Positions 34,900-45,339 of a stretch of 64,000 nt of DNA are shown in pieces; the first letter of the stretch is position 1, and every line of letters begins with the position of its first letter. Origin of the DNA: Prosapia bicincta (Eukaryota > Arthropoda > Insecta > Hemiptera > Cercopidae); NCBI GenBank assembly GCA_036971475.1, contig JBAIZL010000006.1, forward strand, positions 134,945,731 to 135,009,730, given 5' to 3'. Below the pieces are notes generated by a model. The model saw only the letters and a program-made list of their open reading frames with translations. It searched no databases and was not told the origin of the DNA. Made by a program: the position numbers and the translations under genes.

Positions 34900-35034
34900 A
34901 AAATATTGGTAAAACTCCCAAAATCACAAAAATAACTCATTTCCTTTCAAATAGATAAAATAGCCTCAAATAGAAAATGGCTTGAATTTAACGGAAGCTC
35001 AGAAAAATCAAGACTTGAATTTTCAAGACTACTG
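34900..35034. mobile_element. partial copy of the Tigger-type MITE
   Basis: Shared modules with 7029-7131: GCCTCAAATAGAAA, GAATTTAACGGAAGCTCAGA, AAAAATCAAGA, ending TTTTCAAGACTACTG next to TA. The left end is not recognisable. Confidence 0.65.
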
Positions 35035-35094
35035 TATATAAAGTACTAGCAGAGTAACCGTCCTTCGTACAAGGTTGACGAATATTTGTTTTGA

Positions 35095-35320
35095 TTTAAT
35101 TTGTATTTGTATTTGGGTTGAATTTAATTTACTGAAATTAAATCCCAATAAATATATCAAACTATAGTTTATAAACCTACCGTTAAGGGAGTTTCCAATG
35201 CCAGTGCGGCAGTGCCCTGATGGAATTTTTAAATAAAATAGACCTATGTGAAAACCAGGCTAAACCAACTAAGAATGTCCATATAAAATTTCAGGTAATT
35301 ATTTCCCCGTTCCCATGTGT
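35095..35320. mobile_element. dispersed retroposon tail (RTE/SINE-like), copy 1
   Basis: CGTTAAGGGAGTTTCCAATG ... CAGTGCCCTGATGGAATTTT ... AAGAATGTCCATATAAAATT matches 36395-36500. The module ending AAATTTCAG.TCAATGGGT..AGTA at the related copies resembles the conserved 3' tails of RTE-clade LINEs and their SINEs. Confidence 0.5.
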
Positions 35321-35524
35321 TTGATAGGGGAAAAAATTATACTGGGTGAAGCAGAAAGTCATCAGGGATAAAAAAAAATAATGCAAACTCGCTCAGAAAA
35401 ATAAATAAAATTTTTATCAAATTAAAGTTGGGTAAAAAATTTATTGCGGAGTAATAAGAAGTACTACGTCCACGTATCAACGGCTCGCATATTTATGTTT
35501 AAATATATGTATAAACGTATATTT

Positions 35525-35805
35525 GTTTAAATATAGGCCTACCTATAAGTATCCAGTTACGATAGATTTGGTTGTAATTTTATACAATACTATATGCCTA
35601 TATTAAAATATATATGTAAAGTGTCCAGTCAGGGTAATTGATTGTAATTTTATACAACATTACCTAATTAAGCGTCTACTTCCATGGAGTAAGCTTCTTC
35701 CATCATGTGATCTCTATTCTAGCCTTAAATGTGTACATTTGGTTAAACCTATAAAATTACAAACAAATCTATCCTGACTGGATACTTCATAGGTCTATAA
35801 AATTA
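35525..35805. mobile_element. small inverted-repeat element (MITE-like)
   Basis: The left arm (about 35539-35590: TACCTATAAGTATCCAGTTA ... GATTTGGTTGTAATTTTATA) is repeated inverted at about 35746-35800 (TATAAAATTACAAACAAATC ... TGACTGGATACTTCATAGGT). A third, direct, copy of the module lies at 35617 (GTGTCCAGTCAGGGTAATTG). The interior has no coding capacity. Confidence 0.6.
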
Positions 35806-36039
35806 AGCTTCAGTGGCAATAACAAACAATAATTGTCAATATAGCTTCAGGACATGTTTTTGATTCATTTTATATGCATTGTATTGGGGGTAGACAATGT
35901 GCATTTTTACCATCACTAACAGCTCCACGTTTGAGGGAAATTACATTTTTCCAAAACTGTAAACTTTTGGGGCGTGCATGAGAGTTTTCATAATTTTTGT
36001 CGTATCTCTGATGACTTTCTTGGTATAATTTTTTTCGCT

Positions 36040-36530
36040 AAAATTGAACACGTGGGAAGGGGAAATAAATACCAAATTTCAGCTCAATGGGTCCAGTAGT
36101 TTTTACTGATTAAGTAATACACACAGACACCATAAGATTGTTATATAACAGTATAAATTAGTTCCCAATAAATATATCAAACTATAAACTTTCTGATTAT
36201 TGTTTTGAAAACGAAGGGAAGGAAAAACTTCTGCTTGTAACATAACATTTTTAAAGTAAATTAACCTAGAAAGATGAATAACAAACAATTACTATCAGCT
36301 GTTTAAATGTGTTTAAAAGTGACTGTTATAGGTGATTATCAGCTGATTAAGTCAAGTTAAGTGTTGAATGGAGTAGAGAAAATTGAGTGTTAAGGGGGTT
36401 TTCAAGGCCCATTGAACGGTGCCCTGACGGAACTTCTGAATTAAAAAATGCCTGTTTTTTAACCAGGGACCCTAAGAATGTCTATGTAAAATTTCAGCTC
36501 AATGGGTAATGTAATTATTATGTGATTGAG

Positions 36531-36567
<37 letters not shown>

Positions 36568-36600
36568 ATTTAGATTTTTTTAATACTGTCATGGATAATA
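36040..36600. mobile_element. dispersed retroposon tails (RTE/SINE-like), copies 2 and 3
   Basis: AATTTCAGCTCAATGGGTCC followed by AGTAGTTTTTACTGATTAAG is at 36075, and TTAAGGGGGTTTTCAAGGCC ... GGTGCCCTGACGGAACTTCT ... AATTTCAGCTCAATGGGTAA at 36392-36510. The last ends in a (CA)n tract (36534-36566) and a T run, as expected for a retroposon 3' end. Confidence 0.55.
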
Positions 36601-37683
36601 CAATTTTTTTCATTATGTTTCTTCTGTTCTATACAAAATAATTAATCTGTTTCAAGAATGAAGATTCTTAAAACATGTATTAAATTACTATCTATTGAGT
36701 TTGTCAATGCTAAATTCGCCTCTTAGCCTGGTTGTTTTTAGGCCCCCTTGTATCTAGATTAATGACGGACCTCTGTGTATTGAACTTCTTTATATCGAAC
36801 CTTTTCATAGAATATTTCTTGAAACTTTAATCAAGATTAATTTCCTACATATTAAGTAAATATTTTATACAGAGAGAAATAATTTGAGGGATTCCTATGA
36901 AAATTCATAATTCTGAAGAAATTATTATCTTTGTCATTAAATCTAATACAGTGCAATTTCATTTGAGGACTGAATAATTAAACTGGGGAAAGAAACAAAT
37001 AACAATCTGTGCCTAGTCTATGAACGCAAATAGATTTTTTACTGTATTGCAAGTTACACTGACCTCAGTTTGATATTAGCTTCTTTTGGTAAGTTTGTTT
37101 TCATCCATTAATGAAACATTATCCTCAATACCCACCTTAGGAAAAACTTTTCCCACAGTTTATTATATGGGAACGTAAGCTAATACAATTTGTTTCCACT
37201 GTACATTTAGTAGTCCTATCTCCCCTACAACCTAACTTGTGGTCATTTGGTTTTACAATTGTATGATGTAAAAATTATATTCTAACTTTACAGCCTAAAT
37301 TTGCATAAAATTAATGATACAAGTTCCCATTTATAAATTCTTATTTTTAGATTAACAGAATAATCCTTTTTCTTTTAAAGAGAAACAAACTAAACAGAAT
37401 ATTTATAATATTGAATGTGTAGTTATATAGGGGGGAGGGATTTTTATCTGAAGATGGTGATCCATTTACTCAAAAATTAGTAATGCAACGAGCAACTGTA
37501 ATCTTTGAAAAAAACCTTTCACATATTTACAGACAATTTTACACGAAGTTATGCACTGTGCAATGCTTGATAAGAAAACCTTTCTAACAAAAAATGTAAA
37601 TAAAAATACTAAATACAACTCTAGAAATGCAATAAGAAAAACCGTGTTAAAAACGTATTCATTACATACAAGGTCAAATACTA
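36601..37683. other. part of ced-6 intron 2, nothing seen
   Basis: AT-rich intronic sequence; no motifs recognised. Confidence 0.5.
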
Positions 37684-40070
37684 CAGTACAATCTCGCTAA
37701 TCCAGTCTCCGATGATCCGGACGTCCGGCTAATCCGGACAGCCCAAAATTTTTGTTTAGTTATAGTATTTTACAGTGCACAATCAGTCTGCCGTTCACAA
37801 AAATATTTATTTGTATACGTCTATATTTGTTATTTTTCAAAGGGATTTTCCTACTCTAATAGACAAATAATATAATTTATTCATTAAAATATGAATTTAC
37901 CATATTATTTGTTTCTTCTGCCTATTAAAGTCGAAAAAACTTCTTTGAAAAAATATATTCACATTAGATCTCCCAACACTACAACGCACGTGACATCAGA
38001 GACATCTTGCGATAAACGAAAGATAAAGGACCGCTGACTAAACGGACAGACAGTCTATCCGTCTAGCGTTAGGTAAGTTGTGTTGTCGGACGGATGCCAC
38101 CTTTACTGCTTCTCGCAAGATATCTGCTCAGTTGTCATTTAATTCTAGTGCGATATTGATCTGTTTTTTATTTACGTCTCGTTCAGTGTTCATTGAAAAT
38201 GGCGACTAAACGTAAGTCAGTGACAGTGACAATGGAACAAAAACTCCAAGCTTTGTTTCATATTGATGGAGGTGAATCGCTTACTAAAATTGCAAAAGAG
38301 TTAAGCGTGGGAAAACAAACTGTTTCCGATTGGAATAAAAAGCGACAGGAAATTGAAGATTTTTGTGCAAAAATTGTTAGTAAAGACAGTTTAGGCGGCA
38401 GAAGCACTTTAAAAAAACCAAAAAATGAAACCCTAGATGATGTTTGGTTTTGCCATCAACGGGAACAGGGTGTTCCATTATCGGGTGTAAATTTACAAAC
38501 GATCGCGCTGAAACTGAACGAAAAGTAAAAGGAGACCCTAATTTTATTGCCAGTGTGGGTTGGCTGTCAGGGTGGAATGAATGACACGACATCCGTCAAC
38601 TCGGAATAAGTGGTGAAATTTTGTCAGGTGACAGTAATGCCAGTAAAAAGTTTCTCAGAGATGAAAACTTACAACCTTGTCAGATTAAATTATAAAATGT
38701 TCTTGAAAAAAACTTTAGCTTCCAAATTAGATTCAGTAGCAAAAGGCCATAAAGTTAAGAAAGAACGTATGACTTTGCTGCCCTGCAGTAATGTTTCTGG
38801 CGATCTAAAATTTCCACTTTTGGTGATAGGAAAATCCGCAAAGCCTAGGGTTTTTAAAAATACAAATTTAAGTGTTCTACTGGCCCAATACAAGTTCCAA
38901 AAATCAGCGTGGATGAACAGTCAAATTTTTAAAGACTGGTTTTTTGAAAACTTTGTCCCATCAACAGAAAAGATTTTAAAAGAGAAAAAACTCCCTCGAA
39001 AAGCGGTTTTACTAATTGATAATGCCCCATGCCACCCACATGAAGAATAATTGCGTCATGGTGACATTTTTGTTAAATTTCTTCCTCTTAACGTCACGGC
39101 TCTCATTCAGCCGATGGACCAGGGCGTGATACAGGTGATATAGGAAAAAGTTAATTTTATCGCTTTTGGAACAACAAGAAGCAGATCCAGCTACACAATT
39201 TATTAAAATTCTTAAAAAAGTGACTATAAAGGATGTCATTTATATGGCTGCAGAATCGTGGGAGGAAATTCAACCGTCTACACTCCAAAAGAGCTGGAAA
39301 AAATTGTGGCCTGAAATGCTACAGGAACATGAAAAAACCCGACAGTCAACCTACTAATGACGACGCTAAATTTGTTCAGATTTTTCAACAATTGGAGGGT
39401 TCTGCCGAGTTGAAAGACACTGATATTTCTGAGTGGATTATCAGTGATAATGACAATGGTCATCAAGTGCTCAACGAGGACGAAATCGTCACGGTGTGCA
39501 GTGCAAGCGCAGAAAATGACAGCTTGGAAGAGGAAGACTACACAGACGAACCGGTCAGCCCAACTCATGATGAGGCGGCTGCAATGCTGGAGGGGTTGAT
39601 GACCTACTTTGAGAAACAAAGTGATACGTCAACTGCAGAGCTACTGACCTTGAAACGTCTAAGAGATCGTACTATGAAACAACGTCATTCATTGTTAAAA
39701 TAAAGAACATTACGGAATTTTTTCACCAAGTTTTTTAAAGTTTATTTTTGTTTCAGTTTTTTGTGCGTTTATACAGGTTAGTGTAAATAACTTCATGTGA
39801 ATACATTTATTCAACGAGAAAGATGCTGTGATATTTATTCATGTCATACCTTTTCTGTTAGAATTACAGGATTTTTTGCAAAATAAGCTAACAAATACTG
39901 TACTGTAAGCTGTAGTTAGGCCTCAATTTCACTAAAACTACAATTTCAATATGTTTCCCCGCCTAAAACACATGTTGTATGCATTTGTTGGGTTTTTCCG
40001 TCTAATCCAGACTTTCGTTGATCCGGACAGGGTCTGGTCCCATCAAGTCCGGATTAGTGAGACTGTACTG
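37684..40070 (+). mobile_element. complete Tigger/pogo element, 2,387 bp, with TIRs and TA duplication
   Basis: The left end is CAGTACAATCTCGCTAATCC and the right end, complemented, CAGTACAGTCTCACTAATCC (18 of 20 identical). Both ends are flanked by TA (37682-37683 and 40071-40072). Subterminal sequence also matches inverted (TCCGATGATCCGGAC.. and ..GTTGATCCGGACAG). The transposase lies between in plus orientation, opposite to ced-6, whose intron 2 hosts the element. Confidence 0.93.
38199..39703 (+). pseudogene. Tigger transposase, inactivated
   Basis: Pieces in order: MATKRKSVTVTMEQKLQALF (CENP-B-type N-terminal helix-turn-helix), GVNLQTIALKLNEK, KGDPNFIASVGWLSGW (Tc5-type second DNA-binding domain), SGEILSGDSNASKKFLRDEN, then NYKMFLKKTLASKL, VSGDLKFPLLVIGKS, AVLLIDNAPCHP (second catalytic Asp), [13 protein letters not shown] (third), and an acidic tail LLTLKRLRDRTMKQ. 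The (N/C)xDETGL block with the first catalytic Asp is missing, removed by a small deletion just before NYKMFLKK (about 38690). Frame changes near 38527, 38580 and 39160 and stops also break it. The 111-residue first frame starts six bases earlier at 38193, but MATKRK is the family start. Confidence 0.92.
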
Positions 40071-40072
40071 TA

Positions 40073-40702
40073 TTAGTAGGGTATAAGCATCAACAAAAAA
40101 AAAACTATGAAGCCAGTATACATTCTTACATCTGGTTGTCAAGCAGAGGACAAGATAATAAAAAGTAAAAATGGTGCACAAGCTACAAAAACCAGTTGTT
40201 GTCAATTAATACAACCTAAAAAATGGGACCAATAAACTATATACCATCTTTCTTGTAACATACCTACTCAGAAGTATTGGCGAAGTATTACTTTCCATAA
40301 TAAAAATAATAATATATAATACACGTGGTGTATACTTATAAATTTTATGATTTTTAAAAATACAACAGTCAGAAAAGCTTTTCCAGATGAAGAAATTATG
40401 GCCTCGAGCTTTAGAGTTAGAAGAATTAATCTTGAGCACCAGTCAAAAACAAAAACAAAACTTGTGCTCATGGATGAAACTGAACTATAAATATACTTTC
40501 AATGTATTTACATTCATCATCTTAAACATTATATTAAATTATTATCTGAAGAAGCGCATAAATGTAATAATGATGTTCTAAAAAATTATACTGTAAAAAC
40601 TTTTAAATTAGTACACTATAAGTACTTTGTTTCATTAACAATATTGATGATCAATGAATTGCTTTGAGAATTTCAAGGCTACAGCCAAGCTGTATTTCTT
40701 AC
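40073..40702. other. end of ced-6 intron 2, nothing seen
   Basis: AT-rich intronic sequence without recognised features. Confidence 0.5.
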
Positions 40703-40767
40703 CTTAACTAAATATGCAATGTGACCTTTCTGTAAGGCATCTGGTGGGTGAATCCAATTGCGATTGC
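40703..40767 (-). CDS. ced-6: ced-6 coding exon 2 (start of PTB domain)
   Basis: This 65-bp exon completes the split Gly and encodes 21 residues, including NWIHPPDALQKGHIAYLVK, the start of the PTB fold (compare WMHTPEAL..H.IPYNAKFLG in GULP). The flanks are an acceptor CAG at 40770-40768 and a donor GTAAG at 40702-40698. It enters at phase 1 and leaves at phase 0, which matches both neighbours. It is too short to be found by ORF length alone. Confidence 0.9.
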
Positions 40768-41462
40768 CTGAAAAAATATTGCAGTAACTATATTAGTGTG
40801 AAAAAGTATAAATGAAAATTACACATTAATTTTACATTCTCAATGAAGATTAAACAATTGAAGAGTAAAATAAATCTGGAAGTAAAATTTAGGAGCTTTT
40901 GAGGATTAAAATTTAGGAACTTTTGAGGATTGAAACAAAGGACAAATAAGTCTTCTGATTTGCTCCTTGTAAAATCTCGTTACGAGAGATTTGTTATTTT
41001 TTAAGGACTTTGAGGCATTTTTAAAGTAGGTACCGTTTTGAAATTACAAAAATGTAGGGATGTGGTCGGCAATCGATGTGCGCGTACTCTATACCTATAA
41101 CTGTTGGCAAGCCATAGCCACCATTACAGATCCATTAATCACTGTTAAAGGTTAATTATATGTGTTTAATATGTCTCATCTGATCAAAAGTGCCGGCGAC
41201 TGTGAAACCGACTTTCTTGATGTTAAAGACAGAAAGCAGCTGAAGTAATCAGGACTTAAAGTTATCTTAAACTAACTTTATGGCAAACGTTGACTGCTAA
41301 AAGGCAAATTACACTCAATACAAAGCAAAAGGTGAATGACGTTTTTAGTGCAGCTGTGGTAATTATAATAAAAGCATAGCTCCTATCCTAGCAATGAATG
41401 AGCTGCCCTTAAGTTAGTCAGCCTTACTCATGACCGGCCCCAAATCTTTGATAATTCATACT
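40768..41462. other. part of ced-6 intron 1, nothing further seen
   Basis: A direct repeat of AATTTAGGA(A/G)CTTTTGAGGATT occurs twice near 40888-40940. Nothing else is recognised. Confidence 0.5.
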
Positions 41463-42098
41463 CAGGCGCGTATCCAAAGGGGGGGGCGATGAGGCGATCG
41501 CCCCCACCAACCCTTAAGAACTTTGGGTTAAAAATCGACAATATATTATTAAATTAGGACTTTTTATTAAATTAGACTTTTACTTAAGATAATTCGTCTT
41601 TTATTGTAAGTAAAAAATAAAATTTTAATTTTTAATTTGAAAATGTGACGCGTTCCCTCGGCATAACCCCGTAAACGTCTAAATGCTTTAACAACAGATA
41701 GCGCTAGTGAAGATCAGTCTCGAACACATGATTTTCAATACGTAATTTTGCAAGCATAATATTTGTAGTTGACTCTGGAATTGTTCGTGTTGGAAGAATA
41801 ACTACTTATATTATTTAATAAACCAGTTTTATAATAATAGCTTATTATGAAATTAATAATATTCTCTAGCCATAAGTGTTATCGAAACTGGAATAATTAT
41901 TTATTAAAAAGTCTAATTTGCTACGGATCTTTATCACGTTACCGATTTCTAACGCAAGCGTAGAAAGAACTTTTTATTTTCTATGTTTTTATATACACGC
42001 ACGCGCACGACACACACACACACACACATATTATATATATATATATATAATGCATCGATCGCCCCCCCCCCCAAAGCAAGTCGCTGAATACGTGCCTG
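41463..42098 (+). mobile_element. hAT (Tip100-like) deletion derivative
   Basis: The left end is CAGGCGCGTATCCAAAGGGG and the right end, complemented, CAGGCACGTATTCAGCGACT; both run into G-rich/C-rich tracts and a GCGATCG core, a look typical of Tip100-type hAT ends. Five bases, ATACT, repeat at both flanks (41458-41462, 42099-42103); hAT elements normally make 8-bp duplications, so this may be a decayed one. Inside, at 41918-41980, MLRIFITLPISNASVERTF is the C-terminal hAT dimerisation motif. The rest of the transposase is deleted. CA and TA microsatellites (about 42009-42049) and a C13 tract lie near the right end. It sits in ced-6 intron 1. Confidence 0.78.
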
Positions 42099-42132
42099 AT
42101 ACTACACATAAATATATAAAATAATATTGTAC

Positions 42133-42187
42133 CTGTCTTGTCTTGCTTGTGATTTTGTCCCCATTTCAAGATATTGGAGTTCCTCAT
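42133..42187 (-). CDS. ced-6: ced-6 coding exon 1 (start codon exon)
   Basis: The exon encodes MRNSNILKWGQNHKQDKT plus the first base of a split Gly codon, followed by a GT donor at 42132/42131. The ATG is the first in this frame after an acceptor-like TTTGTTACAG ending at 42209, so the exon continues about 21 bases 5' of the ATG as untranslated sequence. The short basic N-terminus with 'LLKW/ILKW' before the PTB domain fits insect Ced-6. A hAT-derived insertion ends 34 bases downstream of the donor. Confidence 0.85.
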
Positions 42188-42296
42188 GGTACGATCAGGT
42201 CTCACTCCCTGTAACAAAAACTATACTAAATAACTGCATGACTACTAAATATCATCTAATAGGAATATAACTAGTAACACATATAAGTTTAAAGTG

Positions 42297-42700
42297 TATC
42301 CAGAAAGTAAGTGTACTGAGTCTCTCACGGCTAGGTGGATTTTATTTTTGACAAGTTGTGTACCTTTCTGTGTAGCTCAGACTTCTTCCCTTCGCAACGA
42401 GACTAGTTTGAGGTCAGTACATTAAAAACTGTCGACGTGATAACACGTTTCGTGATAAATGTCAATCCTATCTTCTACCAATTGCAAAATACAAGATGTC
42501 GTCCTTGATCTCATTTGGAAAATAAAACCTCTAGTTCTGGTTTATAATGAGGTGTCAAAAATCTGCTCCATGATGATCGTAGATTGACTCCAGATGAAAT
42601 TTCTGTGATGTTTCTGCAAATTTCCATATCCTTATTACACAAAACCATCACAGAGACCCTCGGATATTGGAAACTCCCGAGGTGAATCCCAAAACAGACC
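42297..42700 (+). mobile_element. mariner-type element, 5' portion
   Basis: It starts GTGTATCCAGAAAGTAAGTG TACTGAG, and its leader aligns with the copy at 7705. It then encodes, with frame breaks, DDRRLTPDEISVMF and TITETLGYWKLPR.IPKQTN, the second helix-turn-helix region of mariner transposases (DRR(V/L)T.DEI...I..ELGYRKV..RWVP). The catalytic domain is absent. It lies between the first coding exon of ced-6 and the satellite. Confidence 0.7.
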
Positions 42701-43028
42701 AACACAAATTGAATCAAGTAGAGGCCGGGCAAGACTTTTAAGGAGCTGCCTTGTATGTTACACTAACCTATAGTAAGAATGTACTTCTTTGGCTAATGGA
42801 GATGTGTATCAGGAGATGTGTCTCATTATCAACTCCGACTGTTGTGTCAAATGGGACACGTCTCCCTAAACGGTCATTCTAAATGATCAAAAAAGTAAAT
42901 CCTCTTACAAGTAAGTGCCTCACAAAATAATGGTGTACCACAATTTTGAATTCAGTAGTCATTTCAACATATTTGTGTTGAATAACAAATTTCATAATTT
43001 TATACGTATGATTAGGAATCACAGTAAT

Positions 43029-43575
43029 ATAAAGTATTAAAAGCTATTAAGTATTATAGCTTAATTACATTAGGTAATAATAGCTAACTATTTTATATGC
43101 AAGATTATGAATAATAGTATTGAAATATTACAAGTTATTAAGTACTATAGCTTAAATACATTAAGTAATCATACCTGAAATTTTATAAATATGATTGTGA
43201 ATAATAAATAGTATTCAGGTATTAAACATTTAATGTATTTCACCTTAATTACATTAAGTAATCATAGCAAATAATTTTATAGGTATGACACTGAATATTA
43301 GTATTATAAAGTATTAAAAGCTATGAAGTATTATAGCTTAATTATATTACGTACTCATACCTGATTAGGTTATAAGTATGATTAGGAATAATAGTATTAT
43401 AAAGTATTAAAAGTTATTAAGTATTATAGCTTATTTACATTAGGTAATCATACCTAATAATTTTATATGTATGATTATGAATAATAGTATTATGAAGTAT
43501 TAAAAGTTATTATGTCTTATAGCTTAATTACATTACTTAATCATAGCGAATAATTTTATAAGTATGATTATGAAT
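43029..43575. repeat. diverged edge monomers of the satellite, copy 1
   Basis: Six irregular monomers carry private changes: AATAATAGCTAACTATTTTA, TTGAAATATTACAAG, ATTCAGGTATTAAACATTTA, GACACTGAATATTAG, TATTACGTACTCATACCTGA, TTATTATGTCTTATAGC. The same six recur at 55211-55757. Confidence 0.93.
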
Positions 43576-45339
43576 AATAGTACTATAAAGTATTAAAAGT
43601 TATTTAGTATTATAGCTTATTTACATTAGGTAATCATACCTAATAATTTTATAAGTATGATTATGAATAATAGTACTATAAAGTATTAAAAGTTATTAAG
43701 TATTATAGCTTATTTACATTAGGTAATCATACCTAATAATTTTATATGTATGATTATGAATAATAGTATTATAAAGTATTAAAAGTTATTTAGTATTATA
43801 GCTTATTTACATTAGGTAATCATACCTAATAATTTTATAAGTATGATTATGAATAATAGTACTATAAAGTATTAAAAGTTATTAAGTATTATAGCTTATT
43901 TACATTAGGTAATCATACCTAATAATTTTATAAGTATGATTATGAATAATAGTACTATAAAGTATTAAAAGTTATTAAGTATTATAGCTTATTTACATTA
44001 GGTAATCATACCTAATAATTTTATAAGTATGATTATGAATAATAGTACTATAAAGTATTAAAAGTTATTAAGTATTATAGCTTATTTACATTAGGTAATC
44101 ATACCTAATAATTTTATAAGTATGATTATGAATAATAGTATTATAAAGTATTAAAAGTTATTAAGTATTATAGCTTATTTACATTAGGTAATCATACCTA
44201 ATAATTTTATAAGTATGATTATGAATAATAGTACTATAAAGTATTAAAAGTTATTAAGTATTATAGCTTATTTACATTAGGTAATCATACCTAATAATTT
44301 TATAAGTATGATTATGAATAATAGTACTATAAAGTATTAAAAGTTATTAAGTATTATAGCTTATTTACATTAGGTAATCATACCTAATAATTTTATATGT
44401 ATGATTATGAATAATAGTATTATAAAGTATTAAAAGTTATTAAGTATTATAGCTTATTTACATTAGGTAATCATACCTAATAATTTTATAAGTATGATTA
44501 TGAATAATAGTACTATAAAGTATTAAAAGTTATTTAGTATTATAGCTTATTTACATTAGGTAATCATACCTAATAATTTTATAAGTATGATTATGAATAA
44601 TAGTACTATAAAGTATTAAAAGTTATTAAGTATTATAGCTTATTTACATTAGGTAATCATACCTAATAATTTTATAAGTATGATTATGAATAATAGTATT
44701 ATAAAGTATTAAAAGTTATTTAGTATTATAGCTTATTTACATTAGGTAATCATACCTAATAATTTTATAAGTATGATTATGAATAATAGTATTATAAAGT
44801 ATTAAAAGTTATTTAGTATTATAGCTTATTTACATTAGGTAATCATACCTAATAATTTTATAAGTATGATTATGAATAATAGTATTATAAAGTATTAAAA
44901 GTTATTTAGTATTATAGCTTATTTACATTAGGTAATCATACCTAATAATTTTATAAGTATGATTATGAATAATAGTACTATAAAGTATTAAAAGTTATTT
45001 AGTATTATAGCTTATTTACATTAGGTAATCATACCTAATAATTTTATAAGTATGATTATGAATAATAGTACTATAAAGTATTAAAAGTTATTAAGTATTA
45101 TAGCTTATTTACATTAGGTAATCATACCTAATAATTTTATAAGTATGATTATGAATAATAGTACTATAAAGTATTAAAAGTTATTTAGTATTATAGCTTA
45201 TTTACATTAGGTAATCATACCTAATAATTTTATAAGTATGATTATGAATAATAGTACTATAAAGTATTAAAAGTTATTTAGTATTATAGCTTATTTACAT
45301 TAGGTAATCATACCTAATAATTTTATAAGTATGATTATG

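Larger units (their letters stand above)
4509..42208 (-). other. ced-6: ced-6/GULP1 orthologue, gene span visible in window (9 coding exons)
   Basis: Ced-6/GULP is a cytoplasmic PTB-domain adaptor that binds NPxY tails of engulfment receptors (Draper/CED-1/LRP type) and promotes clearance of dying cells; vertebrate GULP also takes part in endocytic trafficking. Nine minus-strand exons joined by GT-AG introns give about 427 residues: N-terminus 1-18, PTB domain about 20-165, coiled coil about 170-200, proline-rich segments around 271-279 and 348-354, and a DPF motif near residue 395. All eight splice phases are compatible. Conserved blocks include [39 protein letters not shown] and KLEGLLMDELEDDFNPRA. 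Intron 3 is the largest at about 12.9 kb. Exon 9 ends in a donor, so the short terminal exon of the family is missing here; the first coding exon begins at an acceptor, so the promoter and 5' UTR exon are upstream, possibly beyond the satellite. Identity is very likely; exact ends are not visible. Confidence 0.93.

Noticed and set aside
41981..42217. 78-codon minus-strand frame starting MLQGVRPDRTMRNSN
   Set aside because: It runs from an intron through the first coding exon of ced-6 into the hAT microsatellites; only the MRNSN... part to 42133 is coding.
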